DNA of 64,000 nt from Pedobacter jeongneungensis (GCF_000633455.1 NZ_AYMG01000013.1:248001-312000), one strand, 5' to 3'; counted from the first letter of the stretch, positions 1-9,708 are shown. Translations and numbers: made by a program. Notes: generated by a model from the letters alone, not told the origin.

Positions 1-1
1 C

Positions 2-73
2 TTATACGATAATCCGGTTTACCAGGCACAGCAAAAACATTTGATCAAACTATTAGCACAATATCCAGGTTAA
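2..73 (+). CDS. C-terminal tail of an upstream gene, probably a sulfatase (partial)
   Basis: An open frame enters from the left edge and stops at TAA 71-73, giving 23 residues that end in LLAQYPG. The sequence (LYDNPVYQAQ and on) resembles the end of S1 sulfatases, where a line about the recent 'payment' of a ligand-free helix follows the LYDL..DP motif. A second sulfatase gene follows 155 bp downstream on the same strand, which supports the reading. Identity is inferred from this short tail and its neighbour only; the rest of the gene lies outside the window. Confidence 0.45.
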   Translation, partial: LYDNPVYQAQQKHLIKLLAQYPG

Positions 74-228
74 TGAGCTGCTTTTAATAATATGACTTTT
101 GATCCCAACCGATAAGGATATCGCATGATATTTACTGTTTTTCATCAAAATTGAATCTATTTTAACCATATTCTAAACTTGTTATAAGTAGGGATGGCTA
201 AATTCGTTATCCGAAACGATTCGAAAAT

Positions 229-1593
229 ATGAAGTATATCATCCTGTTCCAGTTGCTTTTGTTAACCGCAATAGCCAATGCTCAAAATGGTAATAAGCCA
301 AACATCCTGATCATTATGACCGATCAGCAAACGGCAGAAGCGATGAGCATTGCAGGGAATAAAGAGCTAAATACCCCGGCTATGGATAAACTGGCTAATA
401 ATGGAATCAGGTTTACCAAAGCTTACTGTGCACAACCTTTATGTACCCCATCGCGCACAGCGATTTTTAGTGGCAAAATGCCATTCGAAACAGGTTTTGT
501 AGGCAATGCACCCGAAAAAGATGGCCAATGGCCTGATAGTTTATTAATGATGGGCAAGATTTTCCAGAACGGGGGTTATCAAACAGGTTATGTAGGAAAA
601 TGGCATCTGCCCTTACCTGCTACAAAAATCAGTCAGCACGGATTTGAGTATATCCAGAATACTAATTTTCTCGATTATAACGATGCGGGTACACCGGCTT
701 ATTGTGCGCGTTTTATCAAGGAAAATAAAGACAAACCCTTTTTGTTAGTGGCATCGTTTTTAAACCCTCACGATATCTGTGAATGGGCCAGAGGCGAAAG
801 CTTAAAGATGGATTTACTGGCCGATGCGCCTCCTGCAGATCAATGCCCGCCATTGCCTGCCAATTGGAAAATTCCGGCTAATGAACCTCAGATTGTGCGC
901 GAGCAACAAAAAAAAGTGGGTTTGCGCACTTATCCATCCGTTAACTATAGTCCTGAAAAATGGCGACAATACCGCTGGGCTTACAACCGCCTGGTAGAAA
1001 AAGTAGATGGTTATATTGAAATGGTATTGGCCTCATTAAAAAAGTATGGAGTAGAAAAAAATACGATCATCATTTTTACAGCCGACCATGGCGATGGTTA
1101 TGCGGGCCATAGCTGGAACCAGAAACAGATTTTATACGAAGAAGCTTCAAAAGTACCTTTTATCATTTCGAAATTAGGAGAGTGGAAAGGGCGTACCGAC
1201 GATATGCTGGTATGTAACGGTACCGATATGATCCCAACAATTTGCGGTTTGGCCGGCATACAAAAACCACGTTATTTAAAGGGAATAGACATTAGTAAGA
1301 AACTGGCAGAACCCAATAAAAACCTGCGCGATACGCTGGTAATCGAAACCGATTTTGCGGATAATGAGGACCTGCTGGGCATTAATGGACGTGCGGTAAT
1401 TACGAAAGATTTTAAATACATCGTTTATAATAAGGGGGAGCAAAAAGAACAATTATTTGATTTGACCAAAGACCCCGGAGAAATGAATAACCTAGCCGTA
1501 AATGCGGCTTATAAAAAGAAACTGATAACAATGAGGGCTTATTTAAAACAATGGTGCAAAACGAATGGGGATCAGTTTACAGCCGGGTTATAG
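229..1593 (+). CDS. Secreted sulfatase (S1 family, formylglycine type)
   Basis: Hydrolyses sulfate esters, here most likely on a polysaccharide, in the periplasm or at the cell surface. The first 18 residues form a signal peptide ending AIANAQ. The alkaline-phosphatase-like fold is marked by PNILIIMTDQQ (metal ligand D32), the CTPSR motif at residues 72-76 whose Cys72 would be converted to formylglycine, GYVGKWH, and a C-terminal ADHGDGYAGH metal/active-site segment; LFDLTKDPGEMNNL near the end is the usual sulfatase tail. At 454 residues it is of normal size. It is the first complete gene of a polysaccharide utilisation locus that also has a heparinase-like lyase, a hybrid two-component regulator and SusCD. 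The exact sulfated sugar cannot be told from the sequence. Confidence 0.9.
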   Translation: MKYIILFQLLLLTAIANAQNGNKPNILIIMTDQQTAEAMSIAGNKELNTPAMDKLANNGIRFTKAYCAQPLCTPSRTAIFSGKMPFETGFVGNAPEKDGQWPDSLLMMGKIFQNGGYQTGYVGKWHLPLPATKISQHGFEYIQNTNFLDYNDAGTPAYCARFIKENKDKPFLLVASFLNPHDICEWARGESLKMDLLADAPPADQCPPLPANWKIPANEPQIVREQQKKVGLRTYPSVNYSPEKWRQYRWAYNRLVEKVDGYIEMVLASLKKYGVEKNTIIIFTADHGDGYAGHSWNQKQILYEEASKVPFIISKLGEWKGRTDDMLVCNGTDMIPTICGLAGIQKPRYLKGIDISKKLAEPNKNLRDTLVIETDFADNEDLLGINGRAVITKDFKYIVYNKGEQKEQLFDLTKDPGEMNNLAVNAAYKKKLITMRAYLKQWCKTNGDQFTAGL

Positions 1594-1658
1594 GTTTGGA
1601 AGGGATTAAGAAATTTGAAATCTCTTGCATTGTTATAGTGGAAAAATCATATCCCCAA

Positions 1659-1859
1659 GCCCTGTAAGGGTGAAATTTGAACAAACTACTTAGCCCTGTA
1701 GGGGCGATATTATGGTAAATAATAAACCCACTGCGCTCAGCCCTGTAGGGGCGACATTATGATAAATAAATAAACTTACTGCGCTCAGCCCCGTAGGGGC
1801 GACATTATGATAAAATAAATAAACTTACTGCGCTCAGCCCCGTAGGGGCGACATTATGA
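1659..1859 (+). repeat. REP-like hairpin array, 47-49 bp tandem units upstream of the RAYT gene
   Basis: Four well conserved copies of a small palindrome (AGCCCYGTAGGGGC followed by GACATTATG or GATATTATG) start near 1692, 1739, 1786 and 1835, and a weaker copy lies at 1659-1670. The spacers (AAATAAATAAACTTACTGCG type) are conserved too, so the units repeat every 47 to 49 bp. The last unit ends 8 bp before the start codon of the transposase gene. The same element in inverted orientation lies just past the stop codon. Confidence 0.85.
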
Positions 1860-1867
1860 TATAAAAA

Positions 1868-2326
1868 ATGGCAAATACGTATTCACAAATTTCGATACAC
1901 GCAGTGTTTGCTGTAAAAGGCAGACAGAATTTGATTGTAAAGCCGTGGAGGGATGAGCTGCACAAATACATTACAAGTATTATTTCAGCAAATGGAGCAA
2001 AGTCTTTAGCTGTGGGAGGCTGGTTAGATCATGTTCATATTTTTTTCGGGATGCCAGTTACCACCTGCATTTCTGATTTTATGGCGATTGTAAAAGCCAG
2101 TAGTAGCAAATGGATTAACGAACAGGGATTTGTTACAGGTAAATTTAGTTGGCAAGCGGGTTATGGCGCTTTTTCGTATGCCAAGAGTCAAAGAGATAAT
2201 GTAATTAATTACATCATTAATCAAGAAGAGCATCATAGAAAGAAAACCTTCAAAGATGAATATTTAAAAATGTTAACAGATTTTGATGTAGAATACGATG
2301 GCAGATATCTGTTTGAATTTATCTAG
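1868..2326 (+). CDS. REP-associated tyrosine transposase (RAYT, Y1/IS200-like)
   Basis: A 152-residue single-domain Y1 transposase of the IS200/RAYT type, which cuts and joins single-stranded DNA at small hairpins. Seen directly: the HUH metal motif H55-V-H57 in DHVHIFF, and a C-terminal helix with Y114 in INYIINQEEHH, the likely nucleophile; GYGAFSY upstream of it is typical of Bacteroidota members. There is no accessory tnpB. The gene is tightly framed by REP-like hairpins, direct copies upstream and inverted copies downstream, as in REP-RAYT units of proteobacteria. It sits between the sulfatase and lyase genes of the polysaccharide locus, so it may have arrived by insertion. Whether it is still mobile, or is a resident gene acting on genome-wide repeats, cannot be decided here. 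Confidence 0.85.
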   Translation: MANTYSQISIHAVFAVKGRQNLIVKPWRDELHKYITSIISANGAKSLAVGGWLDHVHIFFGMPVTTCISDFMAIVKASSSKWINEQGFVTGKFSWQAGYGAFSYAKSQRDNVINYIINQEEHHRKKTFKDEYLKMLTDFDVEYDGRYLFEFI

Positions 2327-2327
2327 C

Positions 2328-2398
2328 CATAATGTCGCCCCGCTGGGGCTTAAGGAGGCGGATGTTTTGTTATACCATAATGTCGGCTCTAACGAGCC
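2328..2398 (-). repeat. Two inverted REP-like hairpins downstream of the RAYT gene
   Basis: At 2328-2351 CATAATGTCG is followed by CCCCGCTGGGGC, the reverse complement of the upstream array unit apart from loop bases; it begins 1 bp after the transposase stop codon. A second copy at 2376-2398 has the same CATAATGTCG lead but a different stem (GGCTC..GAGCC), i.e. compensatory change that keeps a hairpin. With the upstream array they frame the transposase gene as inverted repeats. Confidence 0.8.
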
Positions 2399-2470
2399 TT
2401 GCAATTTATATCGGGAGAGAATCTGTTAAAGTAGATTTCGCTAATATGATTTAAAATAAAGATGAATATG

Positions 2471-2560
2471 CGTGAGGGATAGCAGCGAAAAGCCCGGATC
2501 CCGATTCTTCATCGGGAGAGGACTTGAAGCGAATAGCCCGACCCGCAGGGGCACGCCCGG
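2471..2560 (+). repeat. Dispersed repeat family R2, copy 1 (GAAAGCCCG...GAGGACTTGAAGCGA)
   Basis: The stretch has a CGTGAGGGATAGCAGCG lead, then AAAAGCCCGG, a small palindrome CCCGATTCTTCATCGGG, and GAGGACTTGAAGCGA. Related copies occur at 35102-35205 (minus), 49706-49784 (minus) and 57886-57949 (plus). All are intergenic. An open frame reading through it on the minus strand is judged spurious. Confidence 0.6.
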
Positions 2561-2605
2561 ATAAAAAGAGAAAAACCCACGGCGAGGGAAGTAAATTAAG
2601 GGTTT

Positions 2606-2673
2606 TTAACCACAGATATGCACAGATAAACACGGATTTTTATATCTGTTTGTATCCTTTTTATCTGTAGTTA
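2606..2673. repeat. CACAGAT triad element, 10-bp period, with outer inverted arms
   Basis: Three units, CACAGATATG, CACAGATAAA and CACGGATTTT, lie in exact 10-bp register at 2611-2640. The outer parts TTAACCACAGATA (from 2606) and TATCTGTAGTTAA (to about 2673) are near-perfect inverted arms. Similar triads occur at 30667, 52030, 57252 and 62770. It lies about 80 bp before the lyase gene. Confidence 0.55.
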
Positions 2674-2753
2674 ATCATGATTACCTGCGCCGGAGCATTA
2701 ACTTAATGACATTGGGCACGCCAAATAAAAAGAAAAGAACTGAACCACAAAGA

Positions 2754-5432
2754 ATGAAGAAAATAATTATCCCAATCTTAACACTACTTTCACTAAATGT
2801 TGTAGCTCAACAGCAGCCTGGCGTGATCAGATTAACCGCCGACAAACTGCATGCACGGGTACGCGAATGGCCTTACCCAATAAATGGCATTACGGTGCCT
2901 ACCAATGCGCCAGCTTTATTGTGGCCGGGTACCAATGGTAAAAATATGGTAACGCCAATGGAAAGCGGTAGCGAGGTACCCGAAGATCCGAATATTGGGA
3001 ACGTGCGTTACAAGGTAGTATTGGCGAGTGATAAAGATTTTAAAAACGATTTAACAGAAAGCGAGGAGCAGCGTTGGGCGGTTTATCCTTTACACAAAGC
3101 CTTAAAACCCGGTAAATGGTATTGGAAGTATGGCTATGCGCTAAAAGGGGCAAAACAGTGGTCATGGTCGCCAACCTATAATTTTGTGGTGGATGGAAAA
3201 TATGCCAGTGAAAAGGTATCACCACCCGTAAACGAGGTTTTAAAACGCAACCAGGGGGCACACCCGTTATTGTGGGATATGAATAGGATAGGGGATGATT
3301 TTTACCGCAATAACCTCGAAAATCCGGAAGCGAAAAAGTTTATTGCTTTTGCCGAAAAACTGATGAAAGAACCTTTGCCAACCGAAAAACCACAGCGGAT
3401 TATTGACACCACGGGGAAAAATAACCGGGAAAAGAAAATTATCATCGAACGCATGTACCATGGTTTTGGCGATGCCGTGGGCACACCTGTGCGTAACCTT
3501 TGCATTGCTTATCAACTCACCAGAGACAAGCGTTTTATACTCGATGCTAAACGCAGGGCACTTAATATCGCCAAAATGGATCCTAACGGACTGGCCACAG
3601 GCGATGATTTTACAAGCGGAGCGGTATTGGAAGCCCTGGGCTGGTTTTACGATGCTGGTTATGCTTTTTTAGATCAGCAGGAGAAAGAACTGTTTAAAAA
3701 CATCATTACCACCAGGGCTAAACGGGTTTACGACCATTTGCCCAACCGTTTCGAACTGCATGTAAGCGATAACCACGTATGGCAGATTACCCTGCGCAAC
3801 TTAGCCATTGCTACGGTTGCGGTAGTGAACGAAGTACCCGAAGCCAAAGAATGGTTAACCTATATGTACGAAGTATGGTCGGCTCGTTTTCCGGTATTGG
3901 GTACAACCGACGGCGGCTGGCATGAGGGAAATGGTTATTTCAGGGTTAATTTTAAATCGATTATTTACCTTTCGCAAATGTTCGGCGATTTTAGCGGTGT
4001 AGATTATTTTAAATTGCCCTGGATGCAGAATTTACCTTATTATATGTTGTACACACACCCTAATAATGCCGCATCTACGGCTATTGGCGATATGTGGGAG
4101 AATATCCCTGACGTAGTAAAAGGCGAAGCATGGTTTGCTGATGCACTTACTTTCAGAATGAACAATCCTTACCTAAACTGGTATGTAAATGCAATAAAGA
4201 CGAGCCATCCCGATTATTTCCGAGGAACAGATGATTACCTTTTATTCCGCCTGTTAAATTATAAACCAGACCGCAAATTGCCAGTTTTATCGCCCGAAAA
4301 ACTGCCTAAAAGCCGCGATTTTGCTGATGTGGGTGTAGTAGCCATGCACGAGGATTTGGCAAATGCGGATAAAACCTTAAGCAGTTACCTGTTTAGCAGT
4401 CCATTTGGTTCATCAGGTCATGGGCATGCTTCGCAAAATGCTTTTACCATTAATTATAAAGGAAAGGTATTGTTTGGTGGAAGCGGCTATTACAGCAATT
4501 TTAGTGATAAACATAATTTATTGTATTACCGCAGTTCAAAAGCATATAACACCATTCTGGCCGATAGTTTAAACCAAAAAATTGGCGAAGAAGGTTATGG
4601 CTGGATTCCGAGGGCAATTACCGGACAGCACATTCAATACGCCCTGGGCGATGCCAGCAAGGCTTATGGCGAAATTAAAAGTGAATTTTGGCTGGATCGC
4701 TTTAAGCAGATCAATTTAGTGCCAAATAAGGCGAATGGTTATGGCGAAAGTGGTGTAACCCTGTACCGCAGGCATATGCTTCAATTAGAAGGTGGTTATA
4801 TTTTATTATACGATGAATTGGAAGCCAACAAAGCTGTAAAATGGACCACACAATTCCATGCGCCATATTATACCATCGAAGCACAACCCACCAATAACAC
4901 CAATGAACAGCATTTTGCCTTAAAAACAGATTTAGGCAATGTAAATGCCGCCGTATTTGCCAATAGCACTTTAGGCTTAAATGTGCACAACAAATTTTAC
5001 GAAACTGCGGTGAACTGGAACAAGGTAACCAATGATGAAGGAAAAATTAAAGATTTTGTCGACTAATGGCATGCCGGCATTACCTCGTTGCCGGCACAAA
5101 AATTTAGGTTTTTTACCATCATTCAGGTTAAAGATGGCAAAACAGAAGTCATCAAAACGCTATCAGCTAAAAGCGGACTCACTCATTTACAGCTAGGTGA
5201 TTGGGATATTCAGGTACAGCTGGATGGTAATAAAAAAGCGGTATTACAGGTTTTTGGCAAACTGGCTAATGCCTTGTTCAATTATGGCGATTTACCGGTC
5301 AGTTTTAATGGGCAGGCTTACAAACCCCAACTAACAGGTAGTTCTACCTTATTAGAAATGAAAGGAACAAAACTGGATAAACAGGAAGTAGTGGATAAAT
5401 TACCGGATGTTGTCCTTTATGATAAAGAATAA
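2754..5432 (+). pseudogene. Heparinase II/III-family polysaccharide lyase, split by an in-frame TAA
   Basis: Secreted lyase predicted to cleave uronate-containing polysaccharide by beta-elimination. The start at 2754 gives a signal peptide (MKKIIIPILTLLSLNVVAQ); the ATG at 2706 would put 16 charged residues before it. An N-terminal Fn3-like/DUF4962 part is followed by an alpha/alpha toroid (DNHVWQ, DGGWHEGNGY) and the beta-sandwich heparinase II/III domain (GHGHASQNAF). The frame hits TAA at 5064-5066 after KDFVD, then continues in the same frame as WHAGITSLPAQKFRFF for another 122 codons to 5432. The tail fits the family, so one base change (probably CAA to TAA, Gln) explains the break. The product would lose about 120 residues of the C-terminal beta domain. 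A sequencing error is possible. Next to sulfatase genes. Confidence 0.85.
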
Positions 5433-5502
5433 TTTAAACCAATTTTAAAATAAATGTAAATTATAGAGGATTTTTAGTGTAGTAATAGGCTGTTGGGAAC
5501 CG

Positions 5503-5562
5503 TAATGCAATAAGCTTTAAGATTCCCGCCTGCGCGGGATCCGATAGCTATCGGATGACGAC
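5503..5562 (-). repeat. Dispersed palindromic repeat family R3, half copy, next to the regulator start
   Basis: GATTCCCGCCTGCGCGGGA followed by TCCGATAGCTATCGGA and TGACGA: two adjacent hairpins. The flank GCAATAAGCTTTAA also matches the copy at 52093-52160. It ends 15 bp before the ATG of the hybrid two-component gene, so it lies in that gene's leader or promoter region. Confidence 0.65.
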
Positions 5563-5577
5563 TGCAATATACTCGAG

Positions 5578-8500
5578 ATGACAACGAAAATTATTAAATT
5601 TGAAAAACGTATGTTTCAAAAAACAACCCTAAAAATATTAAATATAACCAGCAGTAATTACCGCTGGCTGGCTGTTTTTGTAACCTTCACCTCCCTTATT
5701 TTTATTGGGAGCCATGCGCATGCGCAATTAGAAGAACGTTATTTTCGTAATATTTCGGTTGATAAAGGATTATCGCAAAGCACGGTTTTTTCCATTAAAC
5801 AAGATACCTTGGGCTTTATCTGGATGGCCACACAGGACGGGCTTAACCGTTACGACAGCAAGGGTTTCAAAGTTTACCGTCCAGTAAAATCAGATCCTAA
5901 AAGTTTACAGTCTTACTATACCCGTACCCTTTTTATCGATCATAAAGGCAGTTTATGGGTAGGCGGAAACCAGGGCGTAAGCTGTTACAACTATACTACA
6001 GATGGCTTTACCAATTACAAACTGCCCCGTAGTCTTGGCGAATGGTATGTTTCTTCCATTACTGAAGATCCTCAGCATAATATATGGGTTACTTCTGTAG
6101 TAGGTGGTATTTTTAAACTGGCTGCGGGCGAATCGCAGTTTAAACAGGTTAATTACGACTCGTTTAATACCGGCATCAAAAGAGTTGTTTATATTGGTAG
6201 CTGGAAACAGACCATTTTAATCGGTACCGAAGTTGGGCTTTTTAAAATGACCGGCGCCAAAAACAAACTGGTTAAAATTGATTTAGGAACCGATAAACCG
6301 CCCATTAACGACGTGTATATCGATGGAGATGTGTTTTGGGTCGCTACTGAGGGGAAGGGGCTTATCCGGTATCATTTCGAGACCGGCGAAAAAAACGTTT
6401 TTCTACATTCGCCCGGTGTTAAAAGCATAGCAGATAACAATATCCGTTGCGTTGGAAAAGATACCGATGGGAATATCTGGCTTGGAACTTTTAAAGGTTT
6501 ATCCATCTTAAACCTGAATAATAATACGTTAGAAAACTATTTTCACCAGGTTTCTCAACCTTATACCATCAGCCAGAATTCGGTCCGTTGTTTTTTTAAG
6601 GATAAACAGAATGGCATCTGGCTTGGAACTTTTTACGGTGGGGTTAATTATTACCATAAAAACGATATCAAATTTAACCTGCTCAGTCAGAATACAGGCC
6701 GGCTTTCGTTAAATGACGAAGTGGTCAGCGCGATTAAAGAAGACGCTAAAGGTAATTTTTGGATCGGGACCAATGATAAAGGCCTTAACTATTGGAACAG
6801 GGCCACCAATACCATCAGCTATTTTTCAAACAACGAAAATAACCCCAATAGCTTAAGTACAAACAACATTAAAGCCATCGCTTTTGATAACGATCAGAAC
6901 CTTTTGGTGGGGACACATAACGGTGGATTGAACATCTTAAATCCGAATACAGGAAACGTAAAACGGTACCGCCATAACGAGAACGACCCCAACAGTATTG
7001 CCGGCGATCTCGTTTATGGCATCTTAAAAGATTATAAAAACAGGATCTGGATCGGTACACGTTCTGGCCTGGATGAGTTTAATCCAAAAAGTCAGACTTT
7101 TACACACATCCATTTAGACAGGGCTGGCAAAAGGCCAGGTTCTGATGATATCACTTATCTTTTTGAAGATACTAAACACCAGATATGGATTGGTTCGACC
7201 AACGGAATTACTCTTTTTTATCCGGATAATGTGCTGTTTGGCAATGATATCAATAGTCAGTTAAAAGAAGAAGTAATTACCTGCATTACAGAAGATAAAA
7301 AAGGCAGGATCTGGATCGGTTCGAGGGAAGGATTAATTTTGTATGATGAAAATGAGGAATCATTTATTACCTATAAAAACCAAAAGGATTTTATAAAAGG
7401 TACCATTTATGGTTTGCAGCCCGATAATGAAGGGAATATTTGGGTTTCTACCAATAGGGGCCTTATCCGTTTCAATCCGGATACCAAAACCTCGCAGGTT
7501 TTTGATGAATCAGATGGCCTGCAGAACAATCAGTTTAACGATTATGCTTTTTGCAAGGCAAAAGATGGAATGTTACTTTTCGGTGGGATAAAAGGCCTTT
7601 CTTATTTTTATCCATCAATGGTTAACCAGCAGCAGCTCAGCCTAAACCTTACTTTTACGGGCCTGGAGGTTTTTAATAAATCTGTTGCTGCGGGCGACGG
7701 GACCGATATTTTACAGGGATATATCGATCAGGTAGGCAAGCTGGAGCTTGGCACAGAGTTTAAACAGTTTAGTATCCTGTTCAATACCTTTAATTACATC
7801 TCGGCTAACCGCACCCAATATTATTATAAGTTGGAAGGGATTGATAACATTTGGCAGCAAACGAATGAACTTAAGGTGAGTTACAACAATCTCCCTTCGG
7901 GGAAGTACACTTTTCTAATTAAAGCAGTAGGTCCAAATGGAGAAATTAGCCCGGTTAGACGGTTAAAAATTGCAATTTTACCCCCCTGGTACCGTACTTT
8001 ATGGTTTTACCTGGTGCTGTTTGTGGTGCTTGGTGTAGCTTCATACCTTGGCTATAAAATTATTGCCGAACGGATTAAAGCCCTGCAACAATTAAAGCTG
8101 GAGCGGATTGAAAAAGAGCGGGTGAGGGACATTAACCAGGTGAAGATGGATTTTTTCACCAACGTATCGCACGAGCTGAGGACGCCCTTAACGCTGATTT
8201 TGGCACCATTGGAAGAATTATTGAAGCTGCCGCAGGTAGATAAAAGCCTGAAAAAGAAATACGACCTAATGCTGATCAATGCCAAAAGGCTTTACAACCT
8301 GGTTGATCAGCTGTTCGAATTCAGGAAAACCGAAATGGGCACCCGGCAGCTTAAAGTAGATAAAAGTGACATTGTGAGCTTTGTACACGAGATTTACGAG
8401 TCATTTAGGCCGCTTTCAGAAAAAAACAACATCAGTTATACCTTTCATTCAACAGAGGCAAAACTTTCTTTCTATTTTGATAAAGATGCCATGGAGAAGA

Positions 8501-9708
8501 TTTTGTTCAACCTCTTATCCAATGCATTTAAATACACTGTGGCCAACCAGAAAATCAATATCGAACTGATTAAACAGAACGATAACATTCTGATCAAGGT
8601 AGCCGACACGGGTGTTGGTATTGCTGAGCAGGATTTATCAAAAGTATTCGACCGGTTTTATCAGGTAAATAACCGCGAAATGAACCTAGGCTCTGGTGTG
8701 GGCTTGGCTTTTACCAAAAGTTTGGTAGAGCTGCATCATGGTCATATAACGGCACAAAGCGCAAAAGGACAGGGCAGTGTGTTTACGGTAACCATCCCCA
8801 TTTCGGATGAAGTGTACCGCAATCATATCAACACCGAAACCAAAATGTACGAATTGTCCATTGTACCCGATCAGGCTGCTCCGGCAGAAGATATTGCGGT
8901 TTGGGAAGAGAATAAGTTAATACCAGATGAAGAAAATACCTCTGTAACCAAACTTTTGATTGTAGATGATAACGAAGAAATTATCGCTTACCTTCAGGAA
9001 TATTTTAGCAAACTGTATCAGGTTGCCGTTGCCTATAATGGGCAAATGGCACTTGAAATGCTCGAAATAGAACAATACGATATCATTATCAGCGACGTGA
9101 TGATGCCCGAACTGGATGGACTGCATTTTTGTAAACGCGTAAAACAAAATATCAATACCTCGCATATTCCTTTAATGCTGTTAACCGCCAGAAACGAAAC
9201 CAGTCAGCAGATAAAGGGTTTGGAAATGGGCGCCGATGATTATATCACAAAGCCATTTTCTACCAGTTTATTGGCTGCCAAAGTGGCTAACCTGCTTCGC
9301 TCGCGAAAACGCTTAAAAGAGCATTATTCTACCAGAAAAGAAATGGTACCCGAAAATATTGCTTTTAATACCCTTGATGAAGAATTTTTAAAGCAGGCCA
9401 TCGCCATCGTAGAAGAACACCTTGCAGATTCCGAATTTTCGGTTGATAAATTTAGCCGTGCAATAGGCATGAGCCGTTCTAACCTCTATTTAAAATTTAA
9501 AGCCATTACCGGCGAATCGGCAACCGATTTTATCAAGCGGATCCGTTTTAATAAAGCAGTAGAGCTGATGCAGAGCAAGCGTTATACTATTGCGCAAATT
9601 ACGTATATGTGCGGCTTTAACTCGCCTTCGTACTTTTCTACTGCCTTTAAACAACACTATGGCTGTATGCCCAGCGAATACCTGGCACGAGCCGATGAAA
9701 TCAAATAA
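5578..9708 (+). CDS. Hybrid two-component system sensor/regulator (HTCS) of the polysaccharide locus
   Basis: One-protein sensor and transcription factor, 1376 residues, in the inner membrane. Order: signal/anchor (an alternative ATG at 5611 leaves a cleaner signal ending HAHAQ), about 14 two-component propeller repeats (W-I/V-A/G-T patterns) to about 690, Y_Y_Y domain to about 800, one membrane span at about 809-831, HisKA with phospho-acceptor H865 in NVSHELRTPL, HATPase, receiver with D1130, D1131, phospho-acceptor D1173 and K1225, and an AraC-type helix-turn-helix to the end (SRSNLYLKFK, CGFNSPSYFS). All catalytic residues are present. In such systems the periplasmic propeller binds an oligosaccharide released by the locus enzymes and the AraC domain activates susC. 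It stands between the lyase and the SusCD pair. Confidence 0.95.
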   Translation: MTTKIIKFEKRMFQKTTLKILNITSSNYRWLAVFVTFTSLIFIGSHAHAQLEERYFRNISVDKGLSQSTVFSIKQDTLGFIWMATQDGLNRYDSKGFKVYRPVKSDPKSLQSYYTRTLFIDHKGSLWVGGNQGVSCYNYTTDGFTNYKLPRSLGEWYVSSITEDPQHNIWVTSVVGGIFKLAAGESQFKQVNYDSFNTGIKRVVYIGSWKQTILIGTEVGLFKMTGAKNKLVKIDLGTDKPPINDVYIDGDVFWVATEGKGLIRYHFETGEKNVFLHSPGVKSIADNNIRCVGKDTDGNIWLGTFKGLSILNLNNNTLENYFHQVSQPYTISQNSVRCFFKDKQNGIWLGTFYGGVNYYHKNDIKFNLLSQNTGRLSLNDEVVSAIKEDAKGNFWIGTNDKGLNYWNRATNTISYFSNNENNPNSLSTNNIKAIAFDNDQNLLVGTHNGGLNILNPNTGNVKRYRHNENDPNSIAGDLVYGILKDYKNRIWIGTRSGLDEFNPKSQTFTHIHLDRAGKRPGSDDITYLFEDTKHQIWIGSTNGITLFYPDNVLFGNDINSQLKEEVITCITEDKKGRIWIGSREGLILYDENEESFITYKNQKDFIKGTIYGLQPDNEGNIWVSTNRGLIRFNPDTKTSQVFDESDGLQNNQFNDYAFCKAKDGMLLFGGIKGLSYFYPSMVNQQQLSLNLTFTGLEVFNKSVAAGDGTDILQGYIDQVGKLELGTEFKQFSILFNTFNYISANRTQYYYKLEGIDNIWQQTNELKVSYNNLPSGKYTFLIKAVGPNGEISPVRRLKIAILPPWYRTLWFYLVLFVVLGVASYLGYKIIAERIKALQQLKLERIEKERVRDINQVKMDFFTNVSHELRTPLTLILAPLEELLKLPQVDKSLKKKYDLMLINAKRLYNLVDQLFEFRKTEMGTRQLKVDKSDIVSFVHEIYESFRPLSEKNNISYTFHSTEAKLSFYFDKDAMEKILFNLLSNAFKYTVANQKINIELIKQNDNILIKVADTGVGIAEQDLSKVFDRFYQVNNREMNLGSGVGLAFTKSLVELHHGHITAQSAKGQGSVFTVTIPISDEVYRNHINTETKMYELSIVPDQAAPAEDIAVWEENKLIPDEENTSVTKLLIVDDNEEIIAYLQEYFSKLYQVAVAYNGQMALEMLEIEQYDIIISDVMMPELDGLHFCKRVKQNINTSHIPLMLLTARNETSQQIKGLEMGADDYITKPFSTSLLAAKVANLLRSRKRLKEHYSTRKEMVPENIAFNTLDEEFLKQAIAIVEEHLADSEFSVDKFSRAIGMSRSNLYLKFKAITGESATDFIKRIRFNKAVELMQSKRYTIAQITYMCGFNSPSYFSTAFKQHYGCMPSEYLARADEIK

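Noticed and set aside
1659..1859. CRISPR array formed by the 47-49 bp units
   Set aside because: The spacers are themselves conserved and the hairpins match the inverted copies behind a RAYT gene.
2451..2633. Minus-strand gene of 60 residues
   Set aside because: Runs through the R2 repeat and its hairpins; no protein features.
5088..5432. A separate small gene after the lyase (114 residues from TTG 5088)
   Set aside because: It is in the same frame as the upstream lyase and continues its C-terminal domain; it is better read as the second part of one gene interrupted by TAA.
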